A stretch of 31,622 nucleotides of DNA from IMG/VR virus record IMGVR_UViG_3300007735_000608, positions 1 to 31,622 of that record. One strand, 5' to 3'. Source of the stretch: a virus. Of this stretch, positions 5,574 to 14,583 are shown piece after piece. A program made the position numbers and the translations under genes. The notes under the pieces were generated by a model. That model was not told the origin of the DNA and did no database searches. It saw only the letters and a program-made list of their open reading frames with translations. Position 1 is the stretch's first letter; every line of letters starts with the position of its first letter.

Positions 5574-7443
5574 CATCGACCTCAGTGTATCGGCCAGCCT
5601 CGCGAGCCTCGAGGCACAACTGGCCAAGGTGCAGGACATGACGGCTGAGCAGGCAAAGCTCATCGTCAAGGATCTGCAGGCGTCGATCAAGGCCGCCGAG
5701 AAGGCGAGCAAGGAGAGCGCCGCAGCGACGAAGAGGGCGATGCAGGACACGCAGCGCGCCGCCGAGAAGGCTGCTGCTGCGACCACCGACGTAGGGGACA
5801 AGTTCGGAAAGGTCGGGAGTTCGGCTGGCAAGGTCGCAGGCGTCCTCGACCTCCTCGTCCCGGGCCTCGGCGGCGCTGCTCGCGGTGTCGCTGACGTAGC
5901 GGACGGTATGGAGGTCGCAGCGCAGGGCGGCGACAAGCTGGCTCTGGGGCTCGGTGCTGTTGGTGTCGCTATGGGCGCGGTGGCGCTCGCTACGCAGTAC
6001 TACGCAGAGCAGCTCGCGACGGTCGAGGAGGCAAACGCCAAGGCGGCGCAAGCTGCGACCGAGGCGGTCGCACGCACGAAGGCGCTCAAGGAGATTGAAG
6101 AGGAACTCGCCATCCAGACGGCGATCTCGACGGGCGCGATCACCGAAGAAGAGGCCGCGATCATGGCGCGGACTAAAGCGGTCAGCAGCGCCTATGAGGC
6201 CGAGCGTGCGTATCTCCAGTCGAAGGTGGCCAGCACGAAGGCCGCGCTCAGTGCCGAGGGCGCCACTGCTGACGCATACGGCACGTACATCGCAGCAGAG
6301 AAGGCACTCGCGGCGTTCAACGAGCGGGAAGGCGAGGCCGTAGCGCAAGCGCAGGCGCTGGAGGTTGCGAAGCAGCGTGAGGCCGCAGCACAGCGCGCCT
6401 CGGCTGCTGCTCGTGAGCGCGCCGCCGAGGCAGCAAAGCGTCTCGCCGAGGAAGAAGCAAAGTTCGAAGCTGCGAGCAAAGCGCGCTCGGACCTCGGCAG
6501 GCTGACGCTCGACTACGCCGCCGGCATGGAAAAACTCCAGCAGGCAGCAGCGGGGCAGGGCGACGAGGAGGCCAAGATCCTCGCGCGCGGGAAGGAGCGC
6601 CTCCAGCAGCTCGAGGAGCTCGCGCTCAGGACGCGCTACCTTGGGCTCACGAACGAGAAGCAGGCGGCAGTAGACGCCGCGCTTGAGAAGGCGCAGGTGC
6701 AGGTCAAGGCCGAGACACAGGCCGAGATTGACGCGATCGAGGCCGCAGCCGCCGAGAAGCGCGCCGCGCTGCGAGAGGAGGAGCTCGCAGCCGAGACAGC
6801 CGCAGCAGAGGAGAAGTCTGCAGCAGCGCGCGCAGCGCTCGAGGAGGGCTTCGGTGCGCTGAGTGGTCTACTGGAGGAGGGCGCAGCCGCGAGTGCCGAG
6901 AAGGTGCTCGCTCTCCAAGGTCAACTCGCAGATGGGAACGAGAAGCTGACCGAAGAGCAGAAGCAGGCGCTGAAGAAGCAGGTGGAGGCGCAGCGTGCTG
7001 CTGCGATCCGCGCGTTTGAGATCAACAAGGCAGCGAAATTGGCAGAGGCCGTGATCAACGTAGCCGCAGCCGTAGCCGCGAATGCGGCCAATCCGGTCGG
7101 TGCAGGGCTGGCCGCAGTGCTCGGTGGCGCCCAGATCGCCACGATCATGGCGCAGCAGCCCGCATTCCACAGCGGCGGCATGGTCGGCGGGCCGGATCAG
7201 GTAGGAGCGCGCCTTGTCGCAGGCGAGGGCGTGCTGTCCCGTCAGGGTGTGTCGAGCATCGGAGGACCGGAGGCCGTGCGTGCCGCGAATGCTGGCGTCT
7301 CGCAGGCGCCTGTCGTCGTGGCCGTCAGCCAGTATCGCCATGAAATTTTTCGGCCTTTCATCCGCGATCACCTCAGGCTCGGAGGGGATCTCGCAGACAC
7401 CATCCGCGGCTCGCGCACGATAGGTATGCGAGAGGCTCTGTAG
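5566..7443 (+). CDS. Tape measure protein
   Basis: The product is 625 residues, starting at GTG 5566 with AAGGAGG upstream and overlapping the previous gene by 8 bases. It is a long Ala/Glu/Lys/Arg coiled coil. Hydrophobic segments lie near residues 125-145 (LALGLGAVGVAMGAVALA) and 490-530 (AVINVAAAVAANAANPVGAG; GGAQIATIMAQQ). The C-terminus (FHSGGMVGG; ARLVAGEGVLSRQGVSSIGG) is a signature I know from many siphovirus tape measures. It sets tail length and crosses the host envelope at DNA entry. At roughly 1.5 angstrom per residue the tail would be near 90 nm, an estimate only. Confidence 0.9.
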   Translation: MADIDLSVSASLASLEAQLAKVQDMTAEQAKLIVKDLQASIKAAEKASKESAAATKRAMQDTQRAAEKAAAATTDVGDKFGKVGSSAGKVAGVLDLLVPGLGGAARGVADVADGMEVAAQGGDKLALGLGAVGVAMGAVALATQYYAEQLATVEEANAKAAQAATEAVARTKALKEIEEELAIQTAISTGAITEEEAAIMARTKAVSSAYEAERAYLQSKVASTKAALSAEGATADAYGTYIAAEKALAAFNEREGEAVAQAQALEVAKQREAAAQRASAAARERAAEAAKRLAEEEAKFEAASKARSDLGRLTLDYAAGMEKLQQAAAGQGDEEAKILARGKERLQQLEELALRTRYLGLTNEKQAAVDAALEKAQVQVKAETQAEIDAIEAAAAEKRAALREEELAAETAAAEEKSAAARAALEEGFGALSGLLEEGAAASAEKVLALQGQLADGNEKLTEEQKQALKKQVEAQRAAAIRAFEINKAAKLAEAVINVAAAVAANAANPVGAGLAAVLGGAQIATIMAQQPAFHSGGMVGGPDQVGARLVAGEGVLSRQGVSSIGGPEAVRAANAGVSQAPVVVAVSQYRHEIFRPFIRDHLRLGGDLADTIRGSRTIGMREAL

Positions 7444-7444
7444 C

Positions 7445-10400
7445 ATGGCTAGCGCGATCACCCGCTCGTACCTCCGAGGTCTGCTCCTTCCTGATCCACG
7501 CCTCACCTATGATGCGTACTCGTCCACGTTGAGCACCGCCACGCAGGCGGGTGCGATGCCTGGACAGGCGGCTGCAGCGCAGGACACCTACGCGGTCATC
7601 GCAGCGACTGGCACGCAGAGTGCAGGCGGGAGCCTGCAGGTGCAGGCGATCCGCGCCGGTATGCCCGGGCTGGACGATGCGGGCATCGTATGGCGCAACA
7701 CGGGCGACACGCTGTACCGAGGGCTCGACGTACCCGCGATCGTCAGCGGGTGGGGAAATGTCGCGTACACGACGACGGCTGGCCTGTACCGAGACGCCTA
7801 CGTGTTCAGCGCCAGCACGGATCGCCTGTACATCGTGTACGAGAACACGACGGCAGGCGCTGTGCGCTGCTCGTACCGGGCTGCAACCGCCTCGACGTGG
7901 ACGGATGTGCAGGTGTTCTCGCATGTCGGCGTGACCGGTAGTGTATACACTACGGGCGCTCGGGCCTGCGGGCTGGAGCTCCCGAGCGGGCGCGTCCTCG
8001 TGTTCTACTGCGTGGAGGACGCGACCGCTGCGACGGTCAACGTGGGCATGTCCTACAGCGACGACGACGGCGCGACGTGGACGCGAGGGCAGACGGGATG
8101 CCTTGAGGCCGCGATCAGCACGACGAGTCAGAGCATCCGGCGCCTGCGTGCTGCCTACCTGGCGGGACAGATCGTCCTCATGGTCGATGTGGTGGACACG
8201 TCCACCGCTTACTCGCAGCGCATGGCGCAGTACGCGAGCGCGGATCTGGGCGCGTCCTTCCAGCTCGTGGATCAGTACTCGGGCGCGGACCTCGACAACC
8301 ATGGCGGATTCCCTGACGTGGCCGCGCAGGGTGACGTGTTCGTCCTGACGTACATCCGCCGGGAGAACCATGCGACCTATGGCCTGCTCAACCGGCCGTG
8401 GTCGCGCACGCTGGCGAACGCCTACGCGCGCTTCACGGCTGCGACCGAGGTCCGCATGCAGGACGCGAGCAATCCGATGTCCTGGGCGACGGGCACGACG
8501 ACGTGGACCGATGCCGATATGGCGCTGTGCGCTGCGGAGGGCGGGCGCCTGTACGCGGTAGGACGTGACACGGTGTTTGCCACGGGCCTCGACGCTCTCG
8601 CTGTGCGCTCGACGGATGACGTAGGCGCGACATGGTACGGCCTCGGCTCGAGCTCGCATCCGACGACGAAGGCGATGCTCTGGCGCGGACAGTCCGACTC
8701 GGTGCATCCACGCTACCTGTCGGCTGCGTGGCAGCGTGGCCGGATGATGGTCGCCCACCAACACAACAGCGTCTCTGCGCTCGCGGAGGCATCCATCTCG
8801 ATCATGGCAGCAGGTGGATGGGCGACCGTCAATCTGCCCTCGCTGTCCGGCTCTCCGACGCACGCGCGCCAGGTCGCGTGGGAGCGGACGTGGCTCCCAT
8901 TCAGCCCGCCCGACACTACCGATGCGACGAGCTGGGCCTACACGTCTACCGGCGCACCCACGATCGCGTTCGACTCTGCCGGCATGAACATCACCGGTGG
9001 CGTAGGCGACTCCGCGACGTGGACCGGCTCGCCTACCGGCACGCTCCAGCAGGGCGTCATCGCGGAGGGATGGGTCGATGTAAACAACGGACAGAGCACG
9101 ATCCGCGTCCGTGCGGGTGTCGCTGGGCCTGCGTCGTTCGAGGCGGCGGTCGTTGCCACGCCGACGACGATCTCTCTGCTCGATGTGACGGGTGCAGTGA
9201 CGATCGCGACCGTCAACACGACCGCAGCCGCCTCGGGCGTGTGGCTGCGGATCTCGGTCGGTCGTGTGGCGAGCTCGGGCACCGGACAGTGCGTGGCATG
9301 GTACGCGCCTGGCTCTCGAGGAGACACCGAGGACCGCGCGTGGGTGCAGGTAGGTGCCTCGGGCGCGCTCGTGCAGGGCGTCTCCACGACACATCGCGTG
9401 CAGTTCACATCGGGCGTGGGCGCTGGCGTCGTGCTGAATAGCATCTGGCGGTGGATGTCCTACGTATCGGACTCCTACGCTGGCACCGCGCAGACCGGCA
9501 TCTACAACGCGCCCGCGAACCCGGGCGACCTCCTAGCGCGCGATCTCGCTGCTGAGCCGGTTTACGTCGCTGACGGCGTGAGCGTGTACGGCACGGACGG
9601 GCCGGCCTACCGCTCGGATACGTGGACGATCGCGGCCGACTACCGCTACCCGGTCCGCGCGATCCACGCCGAGGAGGAGCCGAGTCCTCGTCGTGCGTGG
9701 CGCTCCACGACGACGGCGAGCGAGCAGATCATCGCATGGCAGCTGGATGGCACGCTGACGAGTCCATTCCTGGGCCCGGCGCGCGTGCTGTACCTCGGCG
9801 GGATCAACTTCCGCACCGCCTATTGGGAGGGCCGAGACGGCGCGGGCGTGTGGCAGTCCATCGCCACCATCGACGCCGCGAGCGGGCAGACCGGCCTCGG
9901 CTACCTGCTCGACCACAACATCGTCACCGCTTCGGCGCCGCTCGGATCCAGCACGATCACCCGCACGATCATGGCGAACGAGCTGGCCGGCGCCTACTGG
10001 TCCTCGTCGGGCGGGACGCGCATCCGGCCGATCTCGGTCAACACGCCTGGTGTGTGGGCAGGATCGCTGTCGGGCGACGGGACGAAGATCCGCCTGCAGA
10101 TCACACCGCAGGCGGGCGATCCTACGAACGGCAACGACGGCGCGATCATCATGCCGAACGTGACGGTCATCGCGGCCGAGAGCACGACGCCGAGCACGGA
10201 ATACAACGCCTACCGCCTGCGGATCCCGGCGCAGACGACGAGCGAGGGCTTTTTCACGATCGGCGTGTGCGTCATGGGCTACTTCCATGTGTTCGGCCAG
10301 CAGTACAGTGCGAACCGCAGCCAGCAGATCTCGCCGTCCGTGGAGCTCGTGGAGGGCCGTGGCGGTGCTCGACGGGCTACCCGCCTCGGACCTGCGCGTC

Positions 10401-10762
10401 GGGCTGTCGAGGTGTCGTGGGACGAGGGCGTGGACGCGAAGCAGATCGGCAGCAACAATGCCGACTACGTGCGCCTCCATGCGAGCGGGCCGGCTATCGC
10501 CTCGGTTGCTGACGTGGCGCCCTCGATGCTGGGCGTCCTCGAGCAGCTCGACGGCGCAGTGACTCCGATCGTGTACCTGCCGCGCGTCGAGCCGATGTCG
10601 GGCGGGACGACGGTGCAGACGATCGTAGCGCCTCCGCTCATGCTCTACGGACGCATCCGCAGCGAGTCCCTGCAGGTGGACACGGTACAGGGTGACGAGT
10701 ACGACGCGATCACGGGTGAGGTCTACCGCCTCGCTCGCGTGCGGATCGAGGAGGAGCTGTGA
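7445..10762 (+). CDS. Large tail tip protein with sialidase-like propeller
   Basis: The product is 1105 residues, starting at ATG 7445 one base after the tape measure stop. Residues about 80-450 read as a beta-propeller. A canonical Asp box SDDDGATW lies at 205-212 and a degenerate one (STDDVGATW) at 389-397, as in BNR/sialidase repeats. Residues about 475-680 look like a concanavalin-type jelly roll. The last 150 residues are a beta-rich tail-module domain (VSWDEGVDAKQIGSNNADYV; PIVYLPRVEPMSGG). I cannot see a sialidase arginine triad with confidence, so it may bind rather than cleave glycan. Position after the tape measure suggests a distal-tail and receptor-recognition role. Confidence 0.7.
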   Translation: MASAITRSYLRGLLLPDPRLTYDAYSSTLSTATQAGAMPGQAAAAQDTYAVIAATGTQSAGGSLQVQAIRAGMPGLDDAGIVWRNTGDTLYRGLDVPAIVSGWGNVAYTTTAGLYRDAYVFSASTDRLYIVYENTTAGAVRCSYRAATASTWTDVQVFSHVGVTGSVYTTGARACGLELPSGRVLVFYCVEDATAATVNVGMSYSDDDGATWTRGQTGCLEAAISTTSQSIRRLRAAYLAGQIVLMVDVVDTSTAYSQRMAQYASADLGASFQLVDQYSGADLDNHGGFPDVAAQGDVFVLTYIRRENHATYGLLNRPWSRTLANAYARFTAATEVRMQDASNPMSWATGTTTWTDADMALCAAEGGRLYAVGRDTVFATGLDALAVRSTDDVGATWYGLGSSSHPTTKAMLWRGQSDSVHPRYLSAAWQRGRMMVAHQHNSVSALAEASISIMAAGGWATVNLPSLSGSPTHARQVAWERTWLPFSPPDTTDATSWAYTSTGAPTIAFDSAGMNITGGVGDSATWTGSPTGTLQQGVIAEGWVDVNNGQSTIRVRAGVAGPASFEAAVVATPTTISLLDVTGAVTIATVNTTAAASGVWLRISVGRVASSGTGQCVAWYAPGSRGDTEDRAWVQVGASGALVQGVSTTHRVQFTSGVGAGVVLNSIWRWMSYVSDSYAGTAQTGIYNAPANPGDLLARDLAAEPVYVADGVSVYGTDGPAYRSDTWTIAADYRYPVRAIHAEEEPSPRRAWRSTTTASEQIIAWQLDGTLTSPFLGPARVLYLGGINFRTAYWEGRDGAGVWQSIATIDAASGQTGLGYLLDHNIVTASAPLGSSTITRTIMANELAGAYWSSSGGTRIRPISVNTPGVWAGSLSGDGTKIRLQITPQAGDPTNGNDGAIIMPNVTVIAAESTTPSTEYNAYRLRIPAQTTSEGFFTIGVCVMGYFHVFGQQYSANRSQQISPSVELVEGRGGARRATRLGPARRAVEVSWDEGVDAKQIGSNNADYVRLHASGPAIASVADVAPSMLGVLEQLDGAVTPIVYLPRVEPMSGGTTVQTIVAPPLMLYGRIRSESLQVDTVQGDEYDAITGEVYRLARVRIEEEL

Positions 10763-12606
10763 GCGCTGATCTCTACTGGCTCCTCGATCTCGAGTTCGCC
10801 GGCCAGACGCTTCGTCTGAGCACGACCGAGCTCGACGTGACCAGCGACGACGGCGTGCTGCACTACGAGGGTGGCCTCGAGGAGGTCACGCTCTCGGAGG
10901 CGGTGGAGATCCTCGATAGCCAGCTGACCGAGGCGAGCGTCTCGATCTCGGCGCTGCTGCCCGTGGACGTGCCGACGCTGGTCGCGCGAGGCCATCGTCT
11001 CGAGGGCGCGACAGGCACGCTCGCGCTCTGGCGGGAGGGTCAGACCTACGAACAGCGCCGCGTGCGCCTGATCGGGCGTGTGCAGGATCCCGAGTATGGA
11101 TCGCGGTACGAGCCGATCGACTTCACCCTCGCGGACGAGGTGTGGCAGACGGACATCGAGACGCCTCCGCTCGGCCTCGAGGTGACGGGTGCGACGTGGC
11201 CTGACACTCTGCAGGACACGTACTTCGCGGGCTGGAGTGGCACGCTGCCAGACTTCTTCTCCTCGCTGACGAGCGAGGATCTGAACCTGCCGTATCCGGT
11301 CGTGTTCGGGAAGCCTGGGCGTACGAGCGGCCTGAGCGATCCTGCGTGGGAGGGTTCGATCGCCGTTCACATCTCGCGTGATCGCGGATCGCCGGGGGGA
11401 GCAGCAGCCGATCCCGGTCCTGTGATCGTCATCGCGGGACATCGCGTGCTGGCCGAGACGGTCTACCTGTACACGGAAAGCATCTCAAACGCGACCTGGA
11501 ACTACCACAAGGGCACGTTCACGCCGGGGCGTCCTGCCGATAACGGCTTTCTGGTGGAGCATTGGACCGATGCTCGAGGCAACATCGTGGCGGTATGCCC
11601 GGGCGTGGCACGCAGCGACACGAGCGGCGCCGAGAGCACCACAGTAAACGGCGTGGTCGTGAACACGCTCGGCAGCAACTACCCGAGCATCCAACTGGAC
11701 GACATCTCTTACCGCACCTACTCGGACGAGAATGGAGGGACGCTGTACGTCCCGATCTACGTCGGCTGGTACGATCGCACGCGTTCGGACGAGGGCGGCG
11801 GCATGGTCGGTGACGACGGCGAGCTCGTGCGCGGCGCAGGTGACGTGCTGACGTACCTGCTGCGTCAGACTGGCATGCAAGTAGACGCAGGACGCTGCGC
11901 CGCAGCCGCGAGCCTGCTCAACGACTACAAGATCGACTGTGCCATCGATGCGCGTGTGAACATCTGGGAGTGGCTGTCGGCAAACCTCCTGCCGCTCCTG
12001 CCCTGTTCGATCGCCACTGGGCCCGAAGGACTCTACCCGGTCCTATGGCGCTACGACGCACGGGCCGATCAGGCGCGGTGGACGATCGACGTAGACGCCG
12101 ATCCCACGATCTCGCGTGCGGGGCGCGTGAAGATCGACTCGAGCAAGGTGGCGAACCGTTTCAGGATCGACTTCTGCAGGAACCGGCGCACCGACGAGCC
12201 GATGCAGTATCGCGGCCTCGATGCGACCTACGATCCTGACGAGCCGAGCGTCCGAGGCTCCTACCTGTGCGCGGTGTCGCAAGCCCGGTATCGGTCCTCG
12301 CGTGACTCGGGCGTTCGCGAGAAGCAACTCGACACGTCCATCATCTGGGACGTGGCGACCGCAGACGCCATCCTCGCAGTGCAGGCGCGGGCCTATGCCC
12401 TGGCACGCCGCACGGTGTCCTACGTCGTGGGTGGCGAGCGCTGGGATGCGATCGAGCGCGGTGACATCGTGACGATCACCGACTCGGAGATCGGCCTCGA
12501 GGCGCAGGTGGCGATGGTCCGAGAGGTCCAGTGGGACAGCTCGGGCAGCGTCGGCCTCAGTCTGCTCATCATCGAGGATCCCGCGCGGGATAAGCGGAGC
12601 GCGTAA
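10759..12606 (+). CDS. Tail hub / baseplate-like protein
   Basis: The product is 615 residues and overlaps the upstream gene as GTGA. The N-terminus (LEFAGQTLRLSTTELDVTSDDG; ASVSISALLPVDVPTLVARG) and middle (GDVLTYLLRQTG; IDARVNIWEWLSANLLPLLPC) resemble tail hub proteins of long-tailed phages. The C-terminus (RWDAIERGDIVTITDSEIGL; AMVREVQWDSSGSVGLSLLI) is the strand-rich domain commonly seen at the end of such hubs. It would form the central tail tip ring that the tape measure threads through. No lytic domain is evident. The family assignment is by pattern and gene order. Confidence 0.65.
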   Translation: MSADLYWLLDLEFAGQTLRLSTTELDVTSDDGVLHYEGGLEEVTLSEAVEILDSQLTEASVSISALLPVDVPTLVARGHRLEGATGTLALWREGQTYEQRRVRLIGRVQDPEYGSRYEPIDFTLADEVWQTDIETPPLGLEVTGATWPDTLQDTYFAGWSGTLPDFFSSLTSEDLNLPYPVVFGKPGRTSGLSDPAWEGSIAVHISRDRGSPGGAAADPGPVIVIAGHRVLAETVYLYTESISNATWNYHKGTFTPGRPADNGFLVEHWTDARGNIVAVCPGVARSDTSGAESTTVNGVVVNTLGSNYPSIQLDDISYRTYSDENGGTLYVPIYVGWYDRTRSDEGGGMVGDDGELVRGAGDVLTYLLRQTGMQVDAGRCAAAASLLNDYKIDCAIDARVNIWEWLSANLLPLLPCSIATGPEGLYPVLWRYDARADQARWTIDVDADPTISRAGRVKIDSSKVANRFRIDFCRNRRTDEPMQYRGLDATYDPDEPSVRGSYLCAVSQARYRSSRDSGVREKQLDTSIIWDVATADAILAVQARAYALARRTVSYVVGGERWDAIERGDIVTITDSEIGLEAQVAMVREVQWDSSGSVGLSLLIIEDPARDKRSA

Positions 12607-13127
12607 TGCCAGCAGCACGCCGCCCGCTTCTGCCGCCGATCGCGAACATGAACGCCCGCGTGGGCGTGCGGGTCAACGCGGTCGGAGGCGGGACGACGCA
12701 GTATCTGCGCCGTGCAGTGCGCTTCCTCGCAGGGAGCGGCATCACGCTCTCGCTCGCGGACGACGCGGTGAATGAGGAAGCTGAGCTCACGATCACGAGC
12801 ACGGGCGGCGGTGGATCTGCGCCGACGACGCAGGTCATGTCCTACCGCCTATTCACGTCGGGCGTGGGCGCGGCCTCCACGACGGCGCTGACGACGGACT
12901 ACACGATCGCGGTGGATCCGACGACGACGGCAGCGACGGTCAATCTGCCGGCTGCTGCGACAGTCACTGGGCAGCTGTTCGTAGTGAAGCATCTGAACAG
13001 CAGCGCCAACACGGTCACGATCGACGCAAACGGCGCTGAGACGATCGACGGCGCGACGACTCTCGTCCTGACGGCGTACAACGCTGCGACAGTGCAGAGC
13101 ACCGGCTCTGCGTGGGTGGTCCTATGA
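12606..13127 (+). CDS. Tail fibre-like protein
   Basis: The product is 173 residues, starting at ATG 12606 overlapping the hub stop as TAATG. A basic N-terminus is followed by a strand-rich segment (RAVRFLAGSGITLSLADDAV; EEAELTIT), a GGGG hinge, and a C-terminal domain. That domain contains TVNLPAAATVTGQLFVVKHL, NTVTIDANG, TIDG and QSTGSAWVVL. The C-terminal pattern is common at the ends of phage fibre and tail-tip proteins. It probably joins the tail tip as an accessory fibre; the receptor is unknown. Confidence 0.6.
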   Translation: MPAARRPLLPPIANMNARVGVRVNAVGGGTTQYLRRAVRFLAGSGITLSLADDAVNEEAELTITSTGGGGSAPTTQVMSYRLFTSGVGAASTTALTTDYTIAVDPTTTAATVNLPAAATVTGQLFVVKHLNSSANTVTIDANGAETIDGATTLVLTAYNAATVQSTGSAWVVL

Positions 13128-13393
13128 GCTACCTCGTACCTCCGACGACGACGGCCGCGCGCGCGCCGCTCGCGACAGACGACGCAGGCGACGGCTACCG
13201 TGTCGGCTGGATTTGGGTGGATACAGCGGCAAAGAGCGTCTACATGCTCGCAGACGCGACGATCGGCGCGGCGGTGTGGCGTCAGGTAGCCGCTGCCATG
13301 ATCCTGTCCTACGCCAGCACGGCGGCCGAGATCGACTACCTACAAGCCGGCGCTACCGCAGCGTTCGCGGCCACCGATTACCGGGTGAACTGA
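13124..13393 (+). CDS. Small tail/fibre accessory protein
   Basis: The product is 89 residues, starting at ATG 13124 overlapping the previous stop as ATGA. The core (APLATDDAGDGYRVGWIWVD; KSVYMLADATIGAAVWRQV) matches a short motif I know from phage fibre-associated proteins, in which a time-varying or optional label is followed by GYRVGxIWV and AAVW. The rest is Ala-rich and helical. The next gene overlaps its stop by one base. Confidence 0.55.
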   Translation: MSYLVPPTTTAARAPLATDDAGDGYRVGWIWVDTAAKSVYMLADATIGAAVWRQVAAAMILSYASTAAEIDYLQAGATAAFAATDYRVN

Positions 13394-14364
13394 TGCCAAA
13401 CCCAACCTTGAACTGGCGCTACGTCGGAGTGCAGACCTTTACGGCCGGCTCCCTATCTGGGACGCTCGACGGTCTGTATACGCTCGGCATCGCGACGACG
13501 TATGCGGACGGCAGTGCTCGCACGCCTGGTACGGGTAGCGCATGGACGTGGGCACGCGAGCAGACGAGCGGCACGACCGTGGCGGTCTACGGCACCCCGC
13601 CAACGAACGCGCTCGGCATGCGCTACATCCTCGCCGGATCCACGTCGGCGGTCGCGTATACCGTCCTGACGCCTGACACCGCGACGGCTACCGGCCAGCT
13701 CGTCGGCGCAATGCAGAAGGGTGCAGGTGCATACACGACGTGGGGCAGCGCCACGCCGTTCACGAATGCCGGGTTTAGCGGCTACTGGCGAGCCGCTCGC
13801 CCGCACGCGACTGTCGCATACGACAGCATCTCGCTCTGGGAGTCGCAGGAGGCGTGCATGATCCAACTCGCGCAAGCGAGCACGGGCAGCACGAGCATCA
13901 ATGGGTTCGGCGCGCTGTTCGATCCGGTCGGCTCGACGGCCAATCAGGCCGAGAGCGACGGGCGTCTCTACAGCATGTTCACGGCCGGCTCGCTGAGTGT
14001 GACCAGTACGACGATGTTCAACACGTCGGGTGACGGGTCATCGTTTGGACAGCATGTCGCGACGGTTAACGGCTCGCACGCCGGCTTCTTCACGCCGGGC
14101 GCCAACACCATCCGCACGAGCACGCGGTTCGGGGCGTTCACGCCGTCGAACACGCTGACGACGGCCGATAGCGAGCCGGTAGGGATCCCGCTTGCGATCA
14201 CGGATCTGGTCACCGGGAACTTCCGTGGCGCATCCCGTCAGTGGTACGTCACCAAGGATCAGTTCTCGCGTGTGACCGTGATCGTGGCGCCAAACACGAT
14301 CGGCTACACGGTGGCCGCGACGATCAACACGACGGCCGGTGATGCCGTCATGGTGAGGTATTAA
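13393..14364 (+). CDS. Tail fibre / virion surface protein
   Basis: The product is 323 residues, starting at ATG 13393 (TGATG overlap). An in-frame start at 13213 would overlap the previous gene wholly and is rejected. The protein is rich in Thr, Ser, Gly and Ala and strand-like throughout. Aromatic pairs (LNWRYVGVQTF; GFSGYWRAARPH; SRQWYVTKDQFSRVTVIV) suggest a globular beta domain at each end. The central part, SISLWESQEACMIQLAQA to NQAESDGRLYSMFTAG, resembles virion proteins but I cannot name a family. Position among fibre genes supports a tail surface role. Confidence 0.55.
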   Translation: MPNPTLNWRYVGVQTFTAGSLSGTLDGLYTLGIATTYADGSARTPGTGSAWTWAREQTSGTTVAVYGTPPTNALGMRYILAGSTSAVAYTVLTPDTATATGQLVGAMQKGAGAYTTWGSATPFTNAGFSGYWRAARPHATVAYDSISLWESQEACMIQLAQASTGSTSINGFGALFDPVGSTANQAESDGRLYSMFTAGSLSVTSTTMFNTSGDGSSFGQHVATVNGSHAGFFTPGANTIRTSTRFGAFTPSNTLTTADSEPVGIPLAITDLVTGNFRGASRQWYVTKDQFSRVTVIVAPNTIGYTVAATINTTAGDAVMVRY

Positions 14365-14549
14365 TGCTCGACTACCTGAGCGCGGTGTGCGCCGCGAACC
14401 CTGACATCGCCACGCTCCACGTCCCGCAGCGCGTCCACGACGAGGCGGGCGTGGACATCGTGGACGGTCGCGCGCTCGTCATCTGGGCCGAGGAGTACTG
14501 CGAGGGACTACGGGTAGACGGTAGCCTGGTCGTGAGGTTCTTCGCGTAG
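14364..14549 (+). CDS. Small acidic protein of unknown function (61 aa)
   Basis: ATG 14364 overlaps the previous stop as TAATG and the frame has 61 codons. The product (MLDYLSAVCAANPDIATLHV; DIVDGRALVIWAEEYCEGLR) is acidic and soluble, with a likely alpha/beta fold. I do not recognise it. The exact overlap and codon bias support translation. It ends just before a promoter-like gap that precedes the lysis genes. Confidence 0.6.
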   Translation: MLDYLSAVCAANPDIATLHVPQRVHDEAGVDIVDGRALVIWAEEYCEGLRVDGSLVVRFFA

Positions 14550-14572
14550 GCGCCCGCGTGCTATAACGGCGC
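14550..14572 (+). promoter_or_regulatory. Promoter-like element in a small hairpin before the lysis genes
   Basis: GCGCC (14550-14554) pairs with GGCGC (14568-14572), and the loop contains TGCTATAAC (14559-14567). That is an extended -10 matching five of six positions. Its predicted start would be about 10 bases before the ATG at 14584. No good -35 is seen. The flanking GGCGCCCG core matches the hairpins at 1767 and 4379. Confidence 0.4.
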
Positions 14573-14583
14573 GAGAGGTGGCC

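Noticed and set aside
4959-5936. 325-codon minus-strand frame opposite the gp10-like and tape measure genes
   Set aside because: It is a shadow of two supported genes and has no ribosome site or recognisable domain.
7373-9394. 673-codon open frame on the minus strand under the large tail gene
   Set aside because: Its Arg/His-rich product is typical of an antisense shadow in GC-rich DNA. The plus-strand gene has coherent domains and overlapping neighbours.
13213-13392. 60-residue N-terminal extension of the 323-residue fibre gene
   Set aside because: It overlaps the 89-residue gene entirely and is Arg/His-rich like a shadow frame. ATG 13393 overlaps the stop as elsewhere in the operon.
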